From: Monosiga brevicollis MX1
Taxonomy: Eukaryota > Opisthokonta > Choanoflagellata > Craspedida > Salpingoecidae
NCBI RefSeq assembly: GCF_000002865.3
Contig: NW_001865058.1
Coordinates: 354,433-418,432 of the forward strand
Reading direction: 5' to 3'
DNA length: 64,000 nt
Shown: positions 40,027-50,689 of the stretch, piece by piece
Position numbering within the stretch: position 1 is the stretch's first letter
Layout: each line of letters opens with the position of its first letter
Made by a program: the position numbers and the translations under genes
Notes under the pieces: model-generated
What the model was told of the DNA's origin: nothing
What the model saw: the letters and a program-made list of their open reading frames with translations, nothing else
Database searches by the model: none

Positions 40027-41788
40027 ATGACGTCGCGTTACAGCTTCAGTTTGACGACCTTTAGGTAGAATCTGCGCAGCGTCACCCTTTCTCGCTGGTG
40101 CTGGCCATGGAAGAAAAAAAAAACAACCGCACCCAGTTCAGTTCTGATGTTCCTCATCCCCCTTTCGACCGGTTGATGCCTGGCTGTTTGCCACTATAGC
40201 CCTTCGGGCAAGTTGGTGCAGATTGAGTATGCATTGCAGGCCGTGGCTTCGGGCAACACATCACTCGGCATTAAAGGTTTGTTGAGTGTGCAGGCCTCGT
40301 CCTCCTTCTTAGAGCGGTGCTTGAGAATCGTTGTTGTTGAGAAAAGAAGAGGCCAACTTTGTGGCCGGACTGGCCGCTTCGCCTGTGGGTGAATGGCGAC
40401 AGCCGTGCCATCTACTTGACTGACCCTGCTCGCGTTGTGCTCTTGTGTTTGGTAACCAGCCATTGATGGCGCCGTCATTGCCACCGAGAAGAAGACCCCA
40501 TCACACCTTGTCGACTCGGAGAGTTTCTTCAAGGTTGGTACCCCTGGCTTCCCGATTCACCAAGCAGATGCACCGCCGTCTGGGTTGCATGCTTGTTCTG
40601 GACTTGAGGTTAAACCACAATATTGCGTCTGCTCCTGAGGCGGGGGACGCGCTCAACTTATTCAATCGTCTTTGTCTTGTAGGTTGAGAAGTTGACCGAG
40701 ACTGCTGGCATGGTTTACAGTGGCATGGGCCCGGACAAACGGTCGGTATCTTGGCACTGGTGGACTTTCTTGTGCTCCACTGTGTTGAACAGTCGTCAAC
40801 CCGATCGTTTCTTGTGTTCAGTGTGCTTTCCTCTTGAAGCATGTGCCGCGTTTATTGGTCTTCCCGGTTTGGACCAACGGAACCTGTTCACCCCGCTCAC
40901 GTTGGTTCCGCTGCTTTTGCATTTTGCTGTCGGGGCTTGTGCACCAGGGTGCTTCTGGCCAAGGCCCGCAAGCTTGCCCAGGCCTACTTTTTGACATACC
41001 GCGAGCACATTCCCGTGCGCCGTCTCGTGCAGCAAATTGCCCAAGTCATGCAAGAGTACACTCAAAAGGGGTCAGTTCCTTCTCCTTCTTTCTCTTGTTT
41101 CCTTCTCCTTCCTCCGCCATCCTTCTACAGCGTCATTCCATACCGTCTCACCGGATCTGCTTTGTGGCATGTGCTCATGTTCTGTGGACAGTGGCGTGCG
41201 TCCCTTTGGCGTCTCCCTCCTGGTGATTGGCCTGAATCCTGATGGCAAAACCACGGGCCTGTACCAAATTGACCCCTCGGTGCGTACCAAATTATGGCGG
41301 GCAATGTGGTGCTGCACGTTTGACACGGCCCCCATTCGATCCAGCTCCTCGTCCCTTGTACTCATCTTCTCTTTTTGTCGGGTATGTGTGGTGGTTCGCC
41401 GTGTTCGTCAGGGCTCTTACTTTGCCTGGAAGGCGGCTGCCATCGGCAAGAACATGGTCAATGCCAAAACCTTTTTGGAGAAGCGTTACAACGAGGAGCT
41501 CGAGCTGGAAGATGCCGTGCACACGGCCATCCTAACTCTCAAGGAAGGCTTTGAGGGTGTCATGACAGAGACCAACATTGAGATTGGCATCGTGAACAAG
41601 GACGGCTTCCGCCGCCTCGAGGTGAGTGTTTTGTATCGTGCTGGCTCGGGTTGTCTTGATTGATCAACGAGGCTGGCACCTGTTGCGCTGCCCCACTGAC
41701 GGTTGTATGTGTGTGCGTGTGTGTGCGCGTGCGTATGGTTACCCAGCCAACCGAGGTCAAGGACTATCTGGCCGCCATTGCTGCATAA
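40027..41788 (+). CDS. PSMA2: 20S proteasome subunit alpha-2
   Basis: Eight exons (40027-40064, 40200-40276, 40460-40533, 40683-40741, 40948-41070, 41192-41279, 41412-41621, 41747-41788) give 236 residues (human 234). The alpha-type N-terminal signature [20 protein letters not shown] leads the protein. Further matches are [77 protein letters not shown] and the C-terminus [13 protein letters not shown]. It forms the alpha ring of the 20S core, which gates substrate entry and has no catalytic Thr. Introns are 95 to 206 bases long. Confidence 0.98.
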
Positions 41789-42190
41789 GGCTATTTTTTC
41801 TCTGCTGTGTGTTTGAGACCTCTTGCTTGTCCAAGACAAGACTGTGTTTCCCTGTCTCCGTCATGCCTTTCTCCCCTTATCAGTCCTAAGCCTTGCTTGT
41901 CGTTCTGCCAGCCTGGAGTTTTTGACCCTAACCGCCCTTGGCAGTTGCATCTTGGCTTGGGTCATGTTGTTGCTACTTGTCCATCTCTCTCTCTACGACA
42001 ATTTAGAGACATTTGTCCGTCGACAGCCCACTGATTTCCTCATTCTGATTTTGCAACATGCAGTGCCCGATCCTGGAGCCTTGCGCACCCTTCAATCCGA
42101 GCATGTCCTTTCGGATGGTTTGCCCTTGGCCTCCCAACGGCTTTGCGCTTGCCGCTACCACATGAAAGTCATTGGTCACTGATCACCAAG

Positions 42191-42246
<56 letters not shown>

Positions 42247-42766
42247 GGCAAAAAGGTCAGGTAGCAAGAAGAATAAATTGATCGACAAAAATCTGGTTTA
42301 ATTAATTGTCATTTCTTTTCTCTGCCCTGTTCATCGCAAAAGGTCTGTGTGTGTCTCTGATGAAACTCGTGTGTGTGTGTGTGTGTGTGTGTGTGAGTGA
42401 GTAGTTAGACCGACGAAACGGCAGCGCCGGCCAGTGGCGTGAGCGCTGTGAGAGGGTTGTCTTCAAAGGGGGAAATACGAGTTTGTTGGTGATCATGGGG
42501 GAGACAAGGTCGGAGTTGGACATTGGTCGATTCTGTCAAGTCTTGTGCCCTCCTGATCTTAAAGCAGGGCATGCGACGTTGATGGCTCCCTGGCGAGCGG
42601 CAGCGCCGAGGCCACCACGGTGTTCTGGGGCCTTTGCTCGCGTCTGCGCGTGTGCATTGATCTTTCCATCCAACATGTGACATTGTGGCCTCAACTGATG
42701 GGCTCACGCTTTTTTTTTCTTTTTTTTTGCGCCTGTTTGGCTTCTTACGTTGACAGAACAAGCATC
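41789..42766. other. Intergenic region with CA and GT repeats
   Basis: Between PSMA2 and COX6A, both forward. It contains a CA run (42194-42244) and a GT run (42370-42396) about 130 bases apart; together they could pair as an imperfect inverted repeat in single-stranded nucleic acid. The remaining sequence is 3' UTR, promoter and 5' UTR. Confidence 0.7.
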
Positions 42767-43335
42767 ATGAGCTTTTTTTTCCGACCCGCTATGCGCAACG
42801 CGCGCCAGATGAACGGCCCCATGCGCCGTGCCATGTCCACCTTTGAAGAGCAGGTCGCCGAGTCCAAGCAGCATGCTGGTGAGGCCTTTTTCTGTGTGAA
42901 GACTGGGACTTCTTGGGCCCCTACCCCTTCTTTTTTTTTTTGGTTGCATGGTCACTTCAAGGGCGGGGAGGGGTGACAGGCTGGTTGCGGGTCAGCATGT
43001 CGATGATATCGTGACATGAATGGGTCGCGGCGCCTCAAGCAGGCCTGGTTAGTTCGTGTATTGCTCCGACCATCTCATGTCTGCTCATGGCCGACCTTGC
43101 AGAGACCATCGGCACCTTCCGCAACGTGTCGTACCTTGGTATGGTGGCTTGCGTGATCATCGCCTACAAGTCGTTCTTCCTGGCCGAGCACGAGCACGCC
43201 CCCGAGTTCAAGCCCTGGTCTCACATGCGCAAGCGCGCCACCAAGTTCCCCTGGGGCGATGGTGATCACTCTCTCTTCCACAACCCCGAGGCCAACGCTC
43301 TCCCCAGCGGCTACGAAGAGGGTGCCCACCACTAA
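42767..43335 (+). CDS. COX6A: Cytochrome c oxidase subunit 6A
   Basis: Two exons (42767-42878 and 43103-43335, phase 1 junction) give 114 residues. The N-terminus (MSFFFRPAMRNARQM, then MRRAMST) is basic with few acidic residues and looks like a mitochondrial presequence. One span (YLGMVACVIIAYKSFFL) precedes the family signature: EHAPEFKPWSHMRKRATKFP, WGDGDHSLFHNP and PSGYEEG. COX6A is a nuclear-encoded, single-span accessory subunit of complex IV in the inner mitochondrial membrane that modulates activity and dimer stability. Confidence 0.96.
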
Positions 43336-43857
43336 CTTGCTTCTCGAAAGCGCTCCATGTATATTGGTGATGGCTCTTGCCTTTTCTTGTCCAATGGTTT
43401 GCTAGCGTTGTTGGGTCGAGGTGCCAGGTAATATAGCCCTGGCCTCGTACGCATCAGCAGCCAGGCTTGTTTCTGGTGCTGATCTGGGCCCTTCCCTGTT
43501 CCGTTTTTTTTTTACCACCCTGCTCATGGGCCATCATGCCCGCTCTACCCGTGTCGCGCCGGTGTTGGGCTTCAGCAAGCCGCACCGGCTCTTCCTTTCT
43601 TAATCAACCTTGTTTTGGCGTATCCAGCTCTTCATCTCTCCGGTTGAAGTCACGACCTTTAACCTTCATGTTGTCTTGACTCGATCAAATGATTACGGGG
43701 TGAGAGGAGGGTAAGGCACTCTGCTCAAATTTAACCAGGGGGTGCACAGAACCTTGCTCACAAAATGGGTCGGGCAACCACGGTTCATCGTCGTAATTAT
43801 TGCAAAGGAAGAGGGGACACGGAAAGAGAATCAGGCTGTACTGTTAGTCGGAGAAGC
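43336..43857. other. Convergent 3' region of COX6A and CNOT10
   Basis: About 520 bases between converging genes; it presumably holds both 3' UTRs. No repeat or gene was seen. Confidence 0.6.
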
Positions 43858-46800
43858 TCAGGGGTAAATGACTGGTTCACCACCCATCAGATGGTGGCGG
43901 GCCACACGCAGGGCCTCATCAGGCTTGTCAAGGGCCAAATGGCAATGCACCAGCAAGCCGACGGCGTGGTTCAGAGTGGCTGGTGTGGTGATTTGGGCCA
44001 TGGCCTTTTGTACGCACGTCAGCGCTGTCGTGTAGGCCTGTTGCCGGCAGTGAACGGCCGCCAGGCTAAGGAGAGCTTGGGCCGGGAACTCTGATTGGAC
44101 AGTGTACGCTTGCTCCTGGCTGCCCGTCGCATGAGCAGCGGTGTCGCCACCGTCATCATCGTGCTCATCGGCAGCCAATTTCGTGGATTCCGCGTGCAAC
44201 GCACCAAGCCTTTCCGGATCCACGTGTGCAAGAGCCTCCTCTAGCCGATCTGCGCCAGAGGACGACCAAGTTGAGCAAGGTCGGCGCAAGCGCCGAACCA
44301 AGTCACTCATTGCTGGGGTATATGGCGGGCGAGTGCGCGGGTCAAAACTTTCAACAAACCTGCTTGCGCTAGAGCTTGAGCCATGTAGAGATGGGCATGG
44401 GCTTTTACGGCGCTTGAAGCACCATCCGCCTCGAGCACTTGCCGACCATGTGACACGGCATCCATGTAGTTGCCAGCCTCCACTGCCACAAAGGCCAAGA
44501 GCATGTGGATCTATAACACACACGTGCCATCAAAATCCAGCGTAAGCAGGACGTGGATGAAATCGTTGCATGCATACCGAGGCACACACAGAGACAGAGA
44601 CAGAGACAGAGACAGAGACAGAGACAGAGACAGAGACAGAGGCAGAGGCAGAGACAGAGACAGAGACAGAGACAGAGACAGAGACAGAGACAGAGACAGA
44701 GACAGAGACAGAGACAGAGACAGAGACAGAGACAGAGACAGAGATAAGAGACACACTCCCTCTCGCTCTATCTCTAGCTGCCCCTGCCTCATTTTGCTGG
44801 GTGTTACGAACATGGAGAATGAGTCGGGTCAGCTCGCCCGCATCCAAAGGCCCTTGTAGTGTGCCTAAAGTATACGCTGCCGGCATTTTCGGCTCATCTG
44901 CACGTAGTGCGAGTCAGGGCAAATGAGACCCGTGTGGTTCCATACTGACGTTGGTTCCCAAGGTCAACCACCTTTGCCCCGAACCAAGCATAGGCCCTAT
45001 CACCTTGGACACCATGCTTCTTCCCCTTCCTGTTGCCTATCGCTTGTTCTGATACAACAGGGTAGCCATTGCACAGGCGAATAATCCCAACAACACAGCG
45101 CACCTTTGTTTGCCAAACTATTCTGGAGCTCAGTGGCCAGGTGCAGCGCCCAAGTGAGGTGGCTGGCGGCATTGTCTAGCGACAGCTCGTCTGATGCTTC
45201 AGCCAGACTAGGTGGCGTCAGCAGCCAGAGGCATGGTGGGCAGTAGACAGCGCAGGCCGCTTGATGAGGGGCACGGCAACGTTTGACGGACACTTCTGAT
45301 GCCGGGCATGTGGGTCAACGTACCGTGCTGGCTCAAAAGGCTGGTGGAGGAGCTTGCGGTGATCAGCAGCACCCACCATTGTGTTACCCGTGGGCGCAGC
45401 CCTTGCACGTGTGGCCTCACAGCAGGCATGGATACAACATTCAGCCAACCGCACCCAGTGGTGAGGGGATGAGGCACGCCACGGCGTTACCATGGTAAAG
45501 CGCTGAGAGGGCGCCGTCATCGGCCAGGAGTGAGAAAAGGAACCAGAAGAATGGCCGGGCCTGGGTTGGGGAGCTGTGCCAAGGATACCCACCTCGTGAG
45601 CAGCCATATATTGATGCAGCTGGAAGAGGGCAAGTCCTTCGTTAAAAACGAGTTCAGCGCGATGGTCTTCGTGTGGTTGGAGAGGTGGGTTTGCTGCTTG
45701 CCGTTGCCGGTGCGCGTCCTGACTCTGTGCAAAATATAGGTGTGCCAACGAAGGCTTGCCCATCTGTGCCCCGGTTGACGATGTAGATGAGTCAAGCGGG
45801 CCAGGCATAACGCTGCTCTTCTTCTTTCATGACCATGCTTTCATGTGTGTCGTTGTGAGGGTTCGGGTGGGCCAGCCGTACAAGCACGGGCGCGTCATCA
45901 CGCTACCTTGAGGTGGACACAACCCATGTTGTTGTAATACGTGATGCCAAGCTCATCAAGACGCGCCGCCTCCTATGCTCATCGTACAGAGCCACGGGCG
46001 CGTCGGCCGGTGAGGGGGCCATGGCGCTTGTGGGCGCTTCTAGACTGCTTGAGTAGTGAGCACGTACCAGATCTTTAACGGGCCACGAGTTGAGCAATTT
46101 GATGGCTTTGCGGCAATTGCCTCGCAGATATTCGTACGAGGCCCGCAAGACCAGGGCCGTGATGTTCTGCCGACGACGTGGGTATGAGAAAGACCGTGAC
46201 GGTTCCACAAAAGGACACGATATGCCCGAGCTGTGCCAAGTGCGCCACGAATGTGTACCTTGGTCTGACTGTTCAGGGTTGCCTTGATCTCACGTTTACA
46301 CGCTTTCATGTTGCGGGTCAAGAGGTGCAGGCGTGCGCGGAGCTGGGAGAGTTTGTTATGCAGTGCCTCCAAGTCCTGGTCCACAGTGCCTGGGTCACGA
46401 ATGGATTGTGATGGTCGGTGGTGGGTGAGTGTCTATCAGCACATGTTGGCTAGCCATGTAGCGCACAAGGGCGCAATTGTACGGTGGCGGGCGTTGGATA
46501 TCGGGGGTAAAGGCATGCGCTGCATACCCGTGGCAAGGTCAGTGCCCGCATCAGTTGTCTCGGGTCCAGAGGAGGTGTTGCCTTTGCTCGTCGCAGATTC
46601 ATCACCGTCGTTGGGACGTAGTGCGGCTTCAAGTTGGGCCAGAGCCTGTCGTGCTTGTTCCGGCTAGTGCAAGCAGACATGGGGGTTTGGATGAGCAAGC
46701 CCATGGGCTCGGCAGCGATGGGCTTGAAGGATTTGCGCTCGTACCTGGCCCTGTTGAATGAGAATGTCGATCAAAAGCATCGCGCGCAGTGCAGTGGTTG

Positions 46801-47664
46801 TCTCGTCTACGGGTGCGACGCAGGTGCGTCAGATATTAGAATGTGTAGTCTGATGCAAGCGGGCATCAAGCGGCAGGACAAAAGGCGGGGGCGGGGGGGG
46901 ACGGCTGGGCGCACACACCGGCGAGGCGGACGTCTGGGGCCACGGTAGCGAGGCGGGTCTGGGCTTGATCAAACCGCTTATGCTGGTGAAGAAAAAAGAG
47001 GACAGGTCGGGGTGAGCAGGACAGGAGGGGGGTTGCTTCGTGTGTCTTGAAAAAAAAAAAAAAAAAAAAAACCAAACAAACAACTAACAACAACAACAAC
47101 AACGCAAAAGCACGGGTTTTGGGGGTCAGACTGACCCTTTGATGTAGTACGCTTTCGTTGTAGGCGATGAGGCCACGGAGATCGCGCAAGTCCTTGCCTG
47201 TCTCCGACTCGGCGGCTTGAGCCTACGACGTTGTAGCACAGGTAAGAAGAAGTTGTGCAAGAAGCAAGGAGGTCCACCCCAAAAGTGGGCGTGGATGAGG
47301 CAGCCTGTGCGGGATGGGGGACCTTAGTATCCAGATCTTTAAGGGCCTCGATCAGTTTAGTATCATCGCCTTGCGGGTTGCGCGCAAAGGCAGCGACGGC
47401 TCGGTTGAGCTCAAGCTAAATGGGGAGGGCCAAGTCGATACACAAGGGCCAGGGTGAGAGAGCAGGGGTATGATGGCAGTTGCAGCAACGGCGTTCAGGG
47501 GTTTGGGGGTCGTTCTGAAGAACCTTGAGAAGTTGCACGGGTTTGCCCTTGTAAGCTTGCTCGAGTTGCTCGGTGAGCTTGAGGCAGCGGTCATATTCGT
47601 GCTTTTCAAAGGCCTCGTGCGCCTGTGCAGCAATGAGCTGAGCATTGTCCTCCTCCGATGCCAT
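43858..47664 (-). CDS. CNOT10: CCR4-NOT complex subunit 10 (CNOT10)
   Basis: Fifteen phase-consistent exons: 47664-47524, 47415-47323, 47222-47136, 46982-46919, 46806-46745, 46663-46528, 46389-46259, 46166-46068, 45972-45907, 45763-45593, 45502-45324, 45207-45104, 44897-44812, 44510-44360 and 44249-43858. They give 653 residues (human 744). The protein is almost all helical TPR-like repeats. Diagnostic matches to CNOT10 are [70 protein letters not shown] and [24 protein letters not shown]10 binds CNOT11 and the CNOT1 N-terminus in the CCR4-NOT mRNA deadenylase. The intron 44811-44511 carries a long GAGACA repeat. The ATG at 47664 is the first in frame. Confidence 0.92.
44590..44746. repeat. 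(GAGACA)n hexanucleotide repeat in a CNOT10 intron
   Basis: About 26 near-perfect copies of a six-base unit, with one GAGGCA patch near 44638-44650. It sits inside an intron, and on the coding strand it is a CT-rich (TGTCTC)n tract. Confidence 0.96.
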
Positions 47665-48616
47665 GTTGGCGGTCGAGGCGGCGAGGGGTTGCACTTGCGC
47701 CTGTTCAAGCGGAAAGGCGGCGAACGAGATGCGTGTGGTGAGTGCATTGAAAGGAAGCGAAGTCGATCAACACAGAAGGAACAAGGTGGAAGCGCTTGGA
47801 GGGTCGCTGGATTGGGGACCCTCGGCTGTTTCGGTCAAGCTCAGAAGAAGAACGGGAAAAAGGAGCCAGAGGCGAAGAAGACGAAATCCTCAAACGTTGA
47901 GACAGCGAAAAGGACGCCACATGACCAAGGATTCCCTGTGCCCATATCATCCCGTCTCAAAGAGGCATGTTACCCCACAGCCGGCGAGACGGGAGCTGGT
48001 GCCAGTGCGATGTGTCGTCTGCTGCGCCCTGAACGGCTCGCTCGCGGCGGCGATGGTTGACAACACCTGTTGATGACAAAATTCGAAACTGAAAGAGCGA
48101 GGGAGAGAGAGAGAGAGAGAAAAGCGAGAAGAGAGAGAAGAGAGACGAGACGAGAGAGAGAGAAAGAGAGAGAGAGAGAGATCAAGAGAGATCAAGAGAG
48201 ATCAAGAGAGAGAGAGACGAGAGAGAAGAGAGAGACGAGAGAGAGATCAAGAGATCGAGATAATGTATCCAGAGATCAAGAGAGATCAAGAGAGAGAGGG
48301 AGAGAATTGGTTTGGTCAGACTCTTTCTGAAAGAGAGAAGAGAGATCCAGAAGAGACTCACATTTGTCAGACGTTTTCAGGGTTCTGATTTTAGTGACTG
48401 ACGTCGTCGCTGGCGAGGTGAGCTGGTCTTGACTGGATGGTGCTTTGCTTTGCGTGCTTTTGCGTGCCGTTGGGTGCCGTTGGGTGCCTTTGGGTGCCTT
48501 TGGGTTTGGTTGCGCCATGCATCTTTGCCAATGTCTCACGTGAATGCGTTTTTGATTCGAGTAGCACGGAGCGCCTCATCCATCTTCGGCCCAGAGTTGT
48601 CTCAAGTATCCCGATC
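47665..48616. promoter_or_regulatory. Divergent promoter region between CNOT10 and an orphan membrane protein
   Basis: 952 bases between outward-facing genes. A GA-rich tract (about 48091-48360) with recurring GATCAAGAGA units occupies the centre, followed by a small tandem of TTGGGTGCC-type units near 48470-48505. Promoter role is inferred from orientation. Confidence 0.55.
48091..48360. repeat. GA-rich repeat with GATCAAGAGA units
   Basis: Imperfect GA tract with repeated GATCAAGAGA segments, so it is partly a decamer tandem rather than simple dinucleotide slippage. Confidence 0.85.
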
Positions 48617-49530
48617 ATGTCGGCGCCCGAGCTGATTGATACGCTGGGGTCGGTGACGCACAATGCCGACGGCACCCTCCGACAAAATCGGACCGCAACG
48701 TACATTGTCCACTTCCTCTCGGCTGTGGTCCTGGGGGTTGGCGTTTTGATCTTTCAGCCCAGCGCTTGGACGACTGTGTTAGTGGGCCTGCTCATTGCCT
48801 ACCACCTCAACATTGGTCGCGTCTTGCTGATCAGCGAGCATCAGCACAAGTTCAAGTACTTGCCCAACGGCCACGTCTATGCCAATGGCCTGACACTGGT
48901 TCTCCTCGGTTTGTGTTGTACCCTGCATGTTCAGACGCCCACCCACGCTTTGCGCACTCTTGTCGGCTGCGATGGCCAAGGCACAGCTGTGCCAGACACT
49001 TGGTGCTCCACGACAAATACTTGGCTTGCCTCGTTTTTTTTTTTTTTTTTTTTTTTTTTGTTTTCTGACCCCTGTTGCTCACCCGATCTGTTGCTTCGCC
49101 CCGTACAGGTGCACTGCAGGCAGTGCGACTGCGTATGACCAACCTGCTCTTCTCCCATCTAACCGTTGGCCTCTGGTTCTTGGATGCAGCCGAGGTGTTG
49201 GCCATTGCTGCGTGGGCGTTCTATCTCCTTGTGCGTGGACGCAGCGCACGCTTTCGAATTCAGTTTCTTGGTCGGCTACAAGTTCTCTCCATGACGGCGC
49301 TGGGCCTAGCCTTTTTGTACAAACACCTGACGCGCCGTCATGTCTTTGTCCACATTCGCCACGATTGGCGGCTTCTCTATCTGGGCTTGGCCCAACTCAG
49401 TCAAGCTGGACTCTTGGCCCTGCACTCTCATCTTCCCGCCTGGATCCTCGAGGCCGCTGCCCTTCTTTCCCACGCCCTGACCATCGTCTGCGTCGGTCAC
49501 GAACGCCTCCGTGCCTGGGATGGCAACTAG
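48617..49530 (+). CDS. Unrecognised multi-spanning membrane protein
   Basis: Two exons, 48617-48908 and 49109-49530, join in phase 1 (CTCG|GTTTGT and CCGTACAG|GT) to give 237 residues. I count about six or seven hydrophobic segments: VHFLSAVVLGVGVLIF, TVLVGLLIAYHLNIG, NGLTLVLLGALQAV, LWFLDAAEVLAIAAWAFYLL, LQVLSMTALGLAFLY, LLYLGLAQLSQAGLLAL and LEAAALLSHALTIVCV. There is no signal peptide; the N-terminus (MSAPELIDTLGS) is probably cytosolic. A short loop with HQHKFKYLPNGH follows the second span. I do not recognise the family. The intron includes a run of about 23 T just upstream of the acceptor. The gene is supported by consistent phase and a continuous hydrophobic pattern across the junction. 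Confidence 0.72.
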
Positions 49531-50410
49531 CCTTGACCCTGCCAGCTGCGGGCCGGCTCCCGCACGCTTCCCCTTCAACCATTCTCTTTGAGAAAGACTC
49601 GAGGCCTGATTGCATGCTGCTGGTTCGGCATCTGCATCGACATCAATCTACTCGCCTTGCCTGGACTGGTTTCAGCCACTTTGACTCTGGTTTTGCACTT
49701 GAAGTGCATGTCCTCCCTGCTTCCTCCGATCGGTCCGCGTCGGAGACCAGGACAACATGGGCAGATAAGATAGAGAGTTGGTGAGACAGCGTGACATACG
49801 GGTCAGAGGGGCTAGAAAAACAGACAATTCAGACTCACAAAAGGGACACACGAACAGACAGAGACAGACAGAGCAAGAGAGCAAGAGAAAGAGAGGGAAG
49901 CAGAGAAATGGGTGCCAGACCAAGAGGCACGTGGTCTTGCAACCAAATTTACAGACAGAGAGACAGAGAGACAGAGAGACAGACAGGCAGGCAGACAGAC
50001 ACAGACACAGACACAGACACAGGCACAGTCCAGTCCAAGTTGGGCAGTTGGGCAGCCAGACGCAGGCATCGTCGACATGAGCTCACAGGATAGGCCTGCT
50101 GTCTGTCGCGTGCCACAACCGCTCAAATTCCCCCCAAACCCAAATATTATCTTCACAAACCTGAATTTCAAATACAAAAAACAACAAAGATGACATTAAT
50201 AAATCTTCAATATCTCAAAGCATCACGCATATAAGTGTAGAAAGAGATACAGTTTCTAAAGATATACCGACACTAACCACGAATTGTCAGCCTTTTTTCA
50301 CGGCGAGCGTCTCGCAGGTGCCGTCTGCTCCGGCGTTGGCCATCGCGCTGTTGGCTTCATCCGCTGGACTTGCTGGCTCTATACCGCACGTTGGTGGAGG
50401 GCTGCCTCGG

Positions 50411-50446
<36 letters not shown>

Positions 50447-50689
50447 NNNNNNNNNNNNNNNNNNNNNNNNNNNNNNNNNNNNNNNNNNNNNNNNNNGGGG
50501 GGGGGGGGGGCTGGGGATCGTTCTGGGGCTGGGTTGGGTGGTGGTCGTTGTAGACCTGAACCAGTGGCTGTTGTGCTTGAGCTTGTCATGCGTGTCCTCA
50601 TTTTGCGCTCCCGCTTCACCTTGCTCCCTCCTCCTCCTCGCGTGCGCCTCTCTTTAGCTGGCATTGCTGACGTCGGACATGAGCCGAGC
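49531..50689. other. Intergenic region with CAGA-type repeats, G runs and an assembly gap
   Basis: Contains GACA/CAGA-type tandem patches (about 49853-50030), an A/T-richer stretch (50120-50280), a G run 50412-50446, the 50-N gap 50447-50496 and a further G run to 50510. The last 180 bases lie just upstream of the LRR kinase start and remain in frame with it, so a longer N-terminus cannot be excluded. Confidence 0.7.
50447..50496. other. Assembly gap (50 N) inside a G homopolymer
   Basis: Fifty undetermined bases flanked on both sides by G runs. It is probably a sequencing failure in a poly(G) tract. Confidence 0.99.

Noticed and set aside
42194-42396. CA run followed by GT run considered as a transposon terminal inverted repeat
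   Set aside because: Both are simple microsatellites without target-site duplication or coding sequence between them.
44553-44926. Open frames in several phases across the GAGACA repeat
   Set aside because: A six-base repeat without stops keeps frames open by chance; the tract lies inside a well-supported CNOT10 intron.
47470-48073. Plus-strand open frames of 140-196 codons antisense to the CNOT10 start
   Set aside because: They are shadows of CNOT10 exon 1 and its upstream region, with no similarity of their own.
48070-48330. GA-rich tract considered as a CRISPR-like or satellite array
   Set aside because: Units are irregular and there are no spacers of constant length; it is a degenerate purine repeat.
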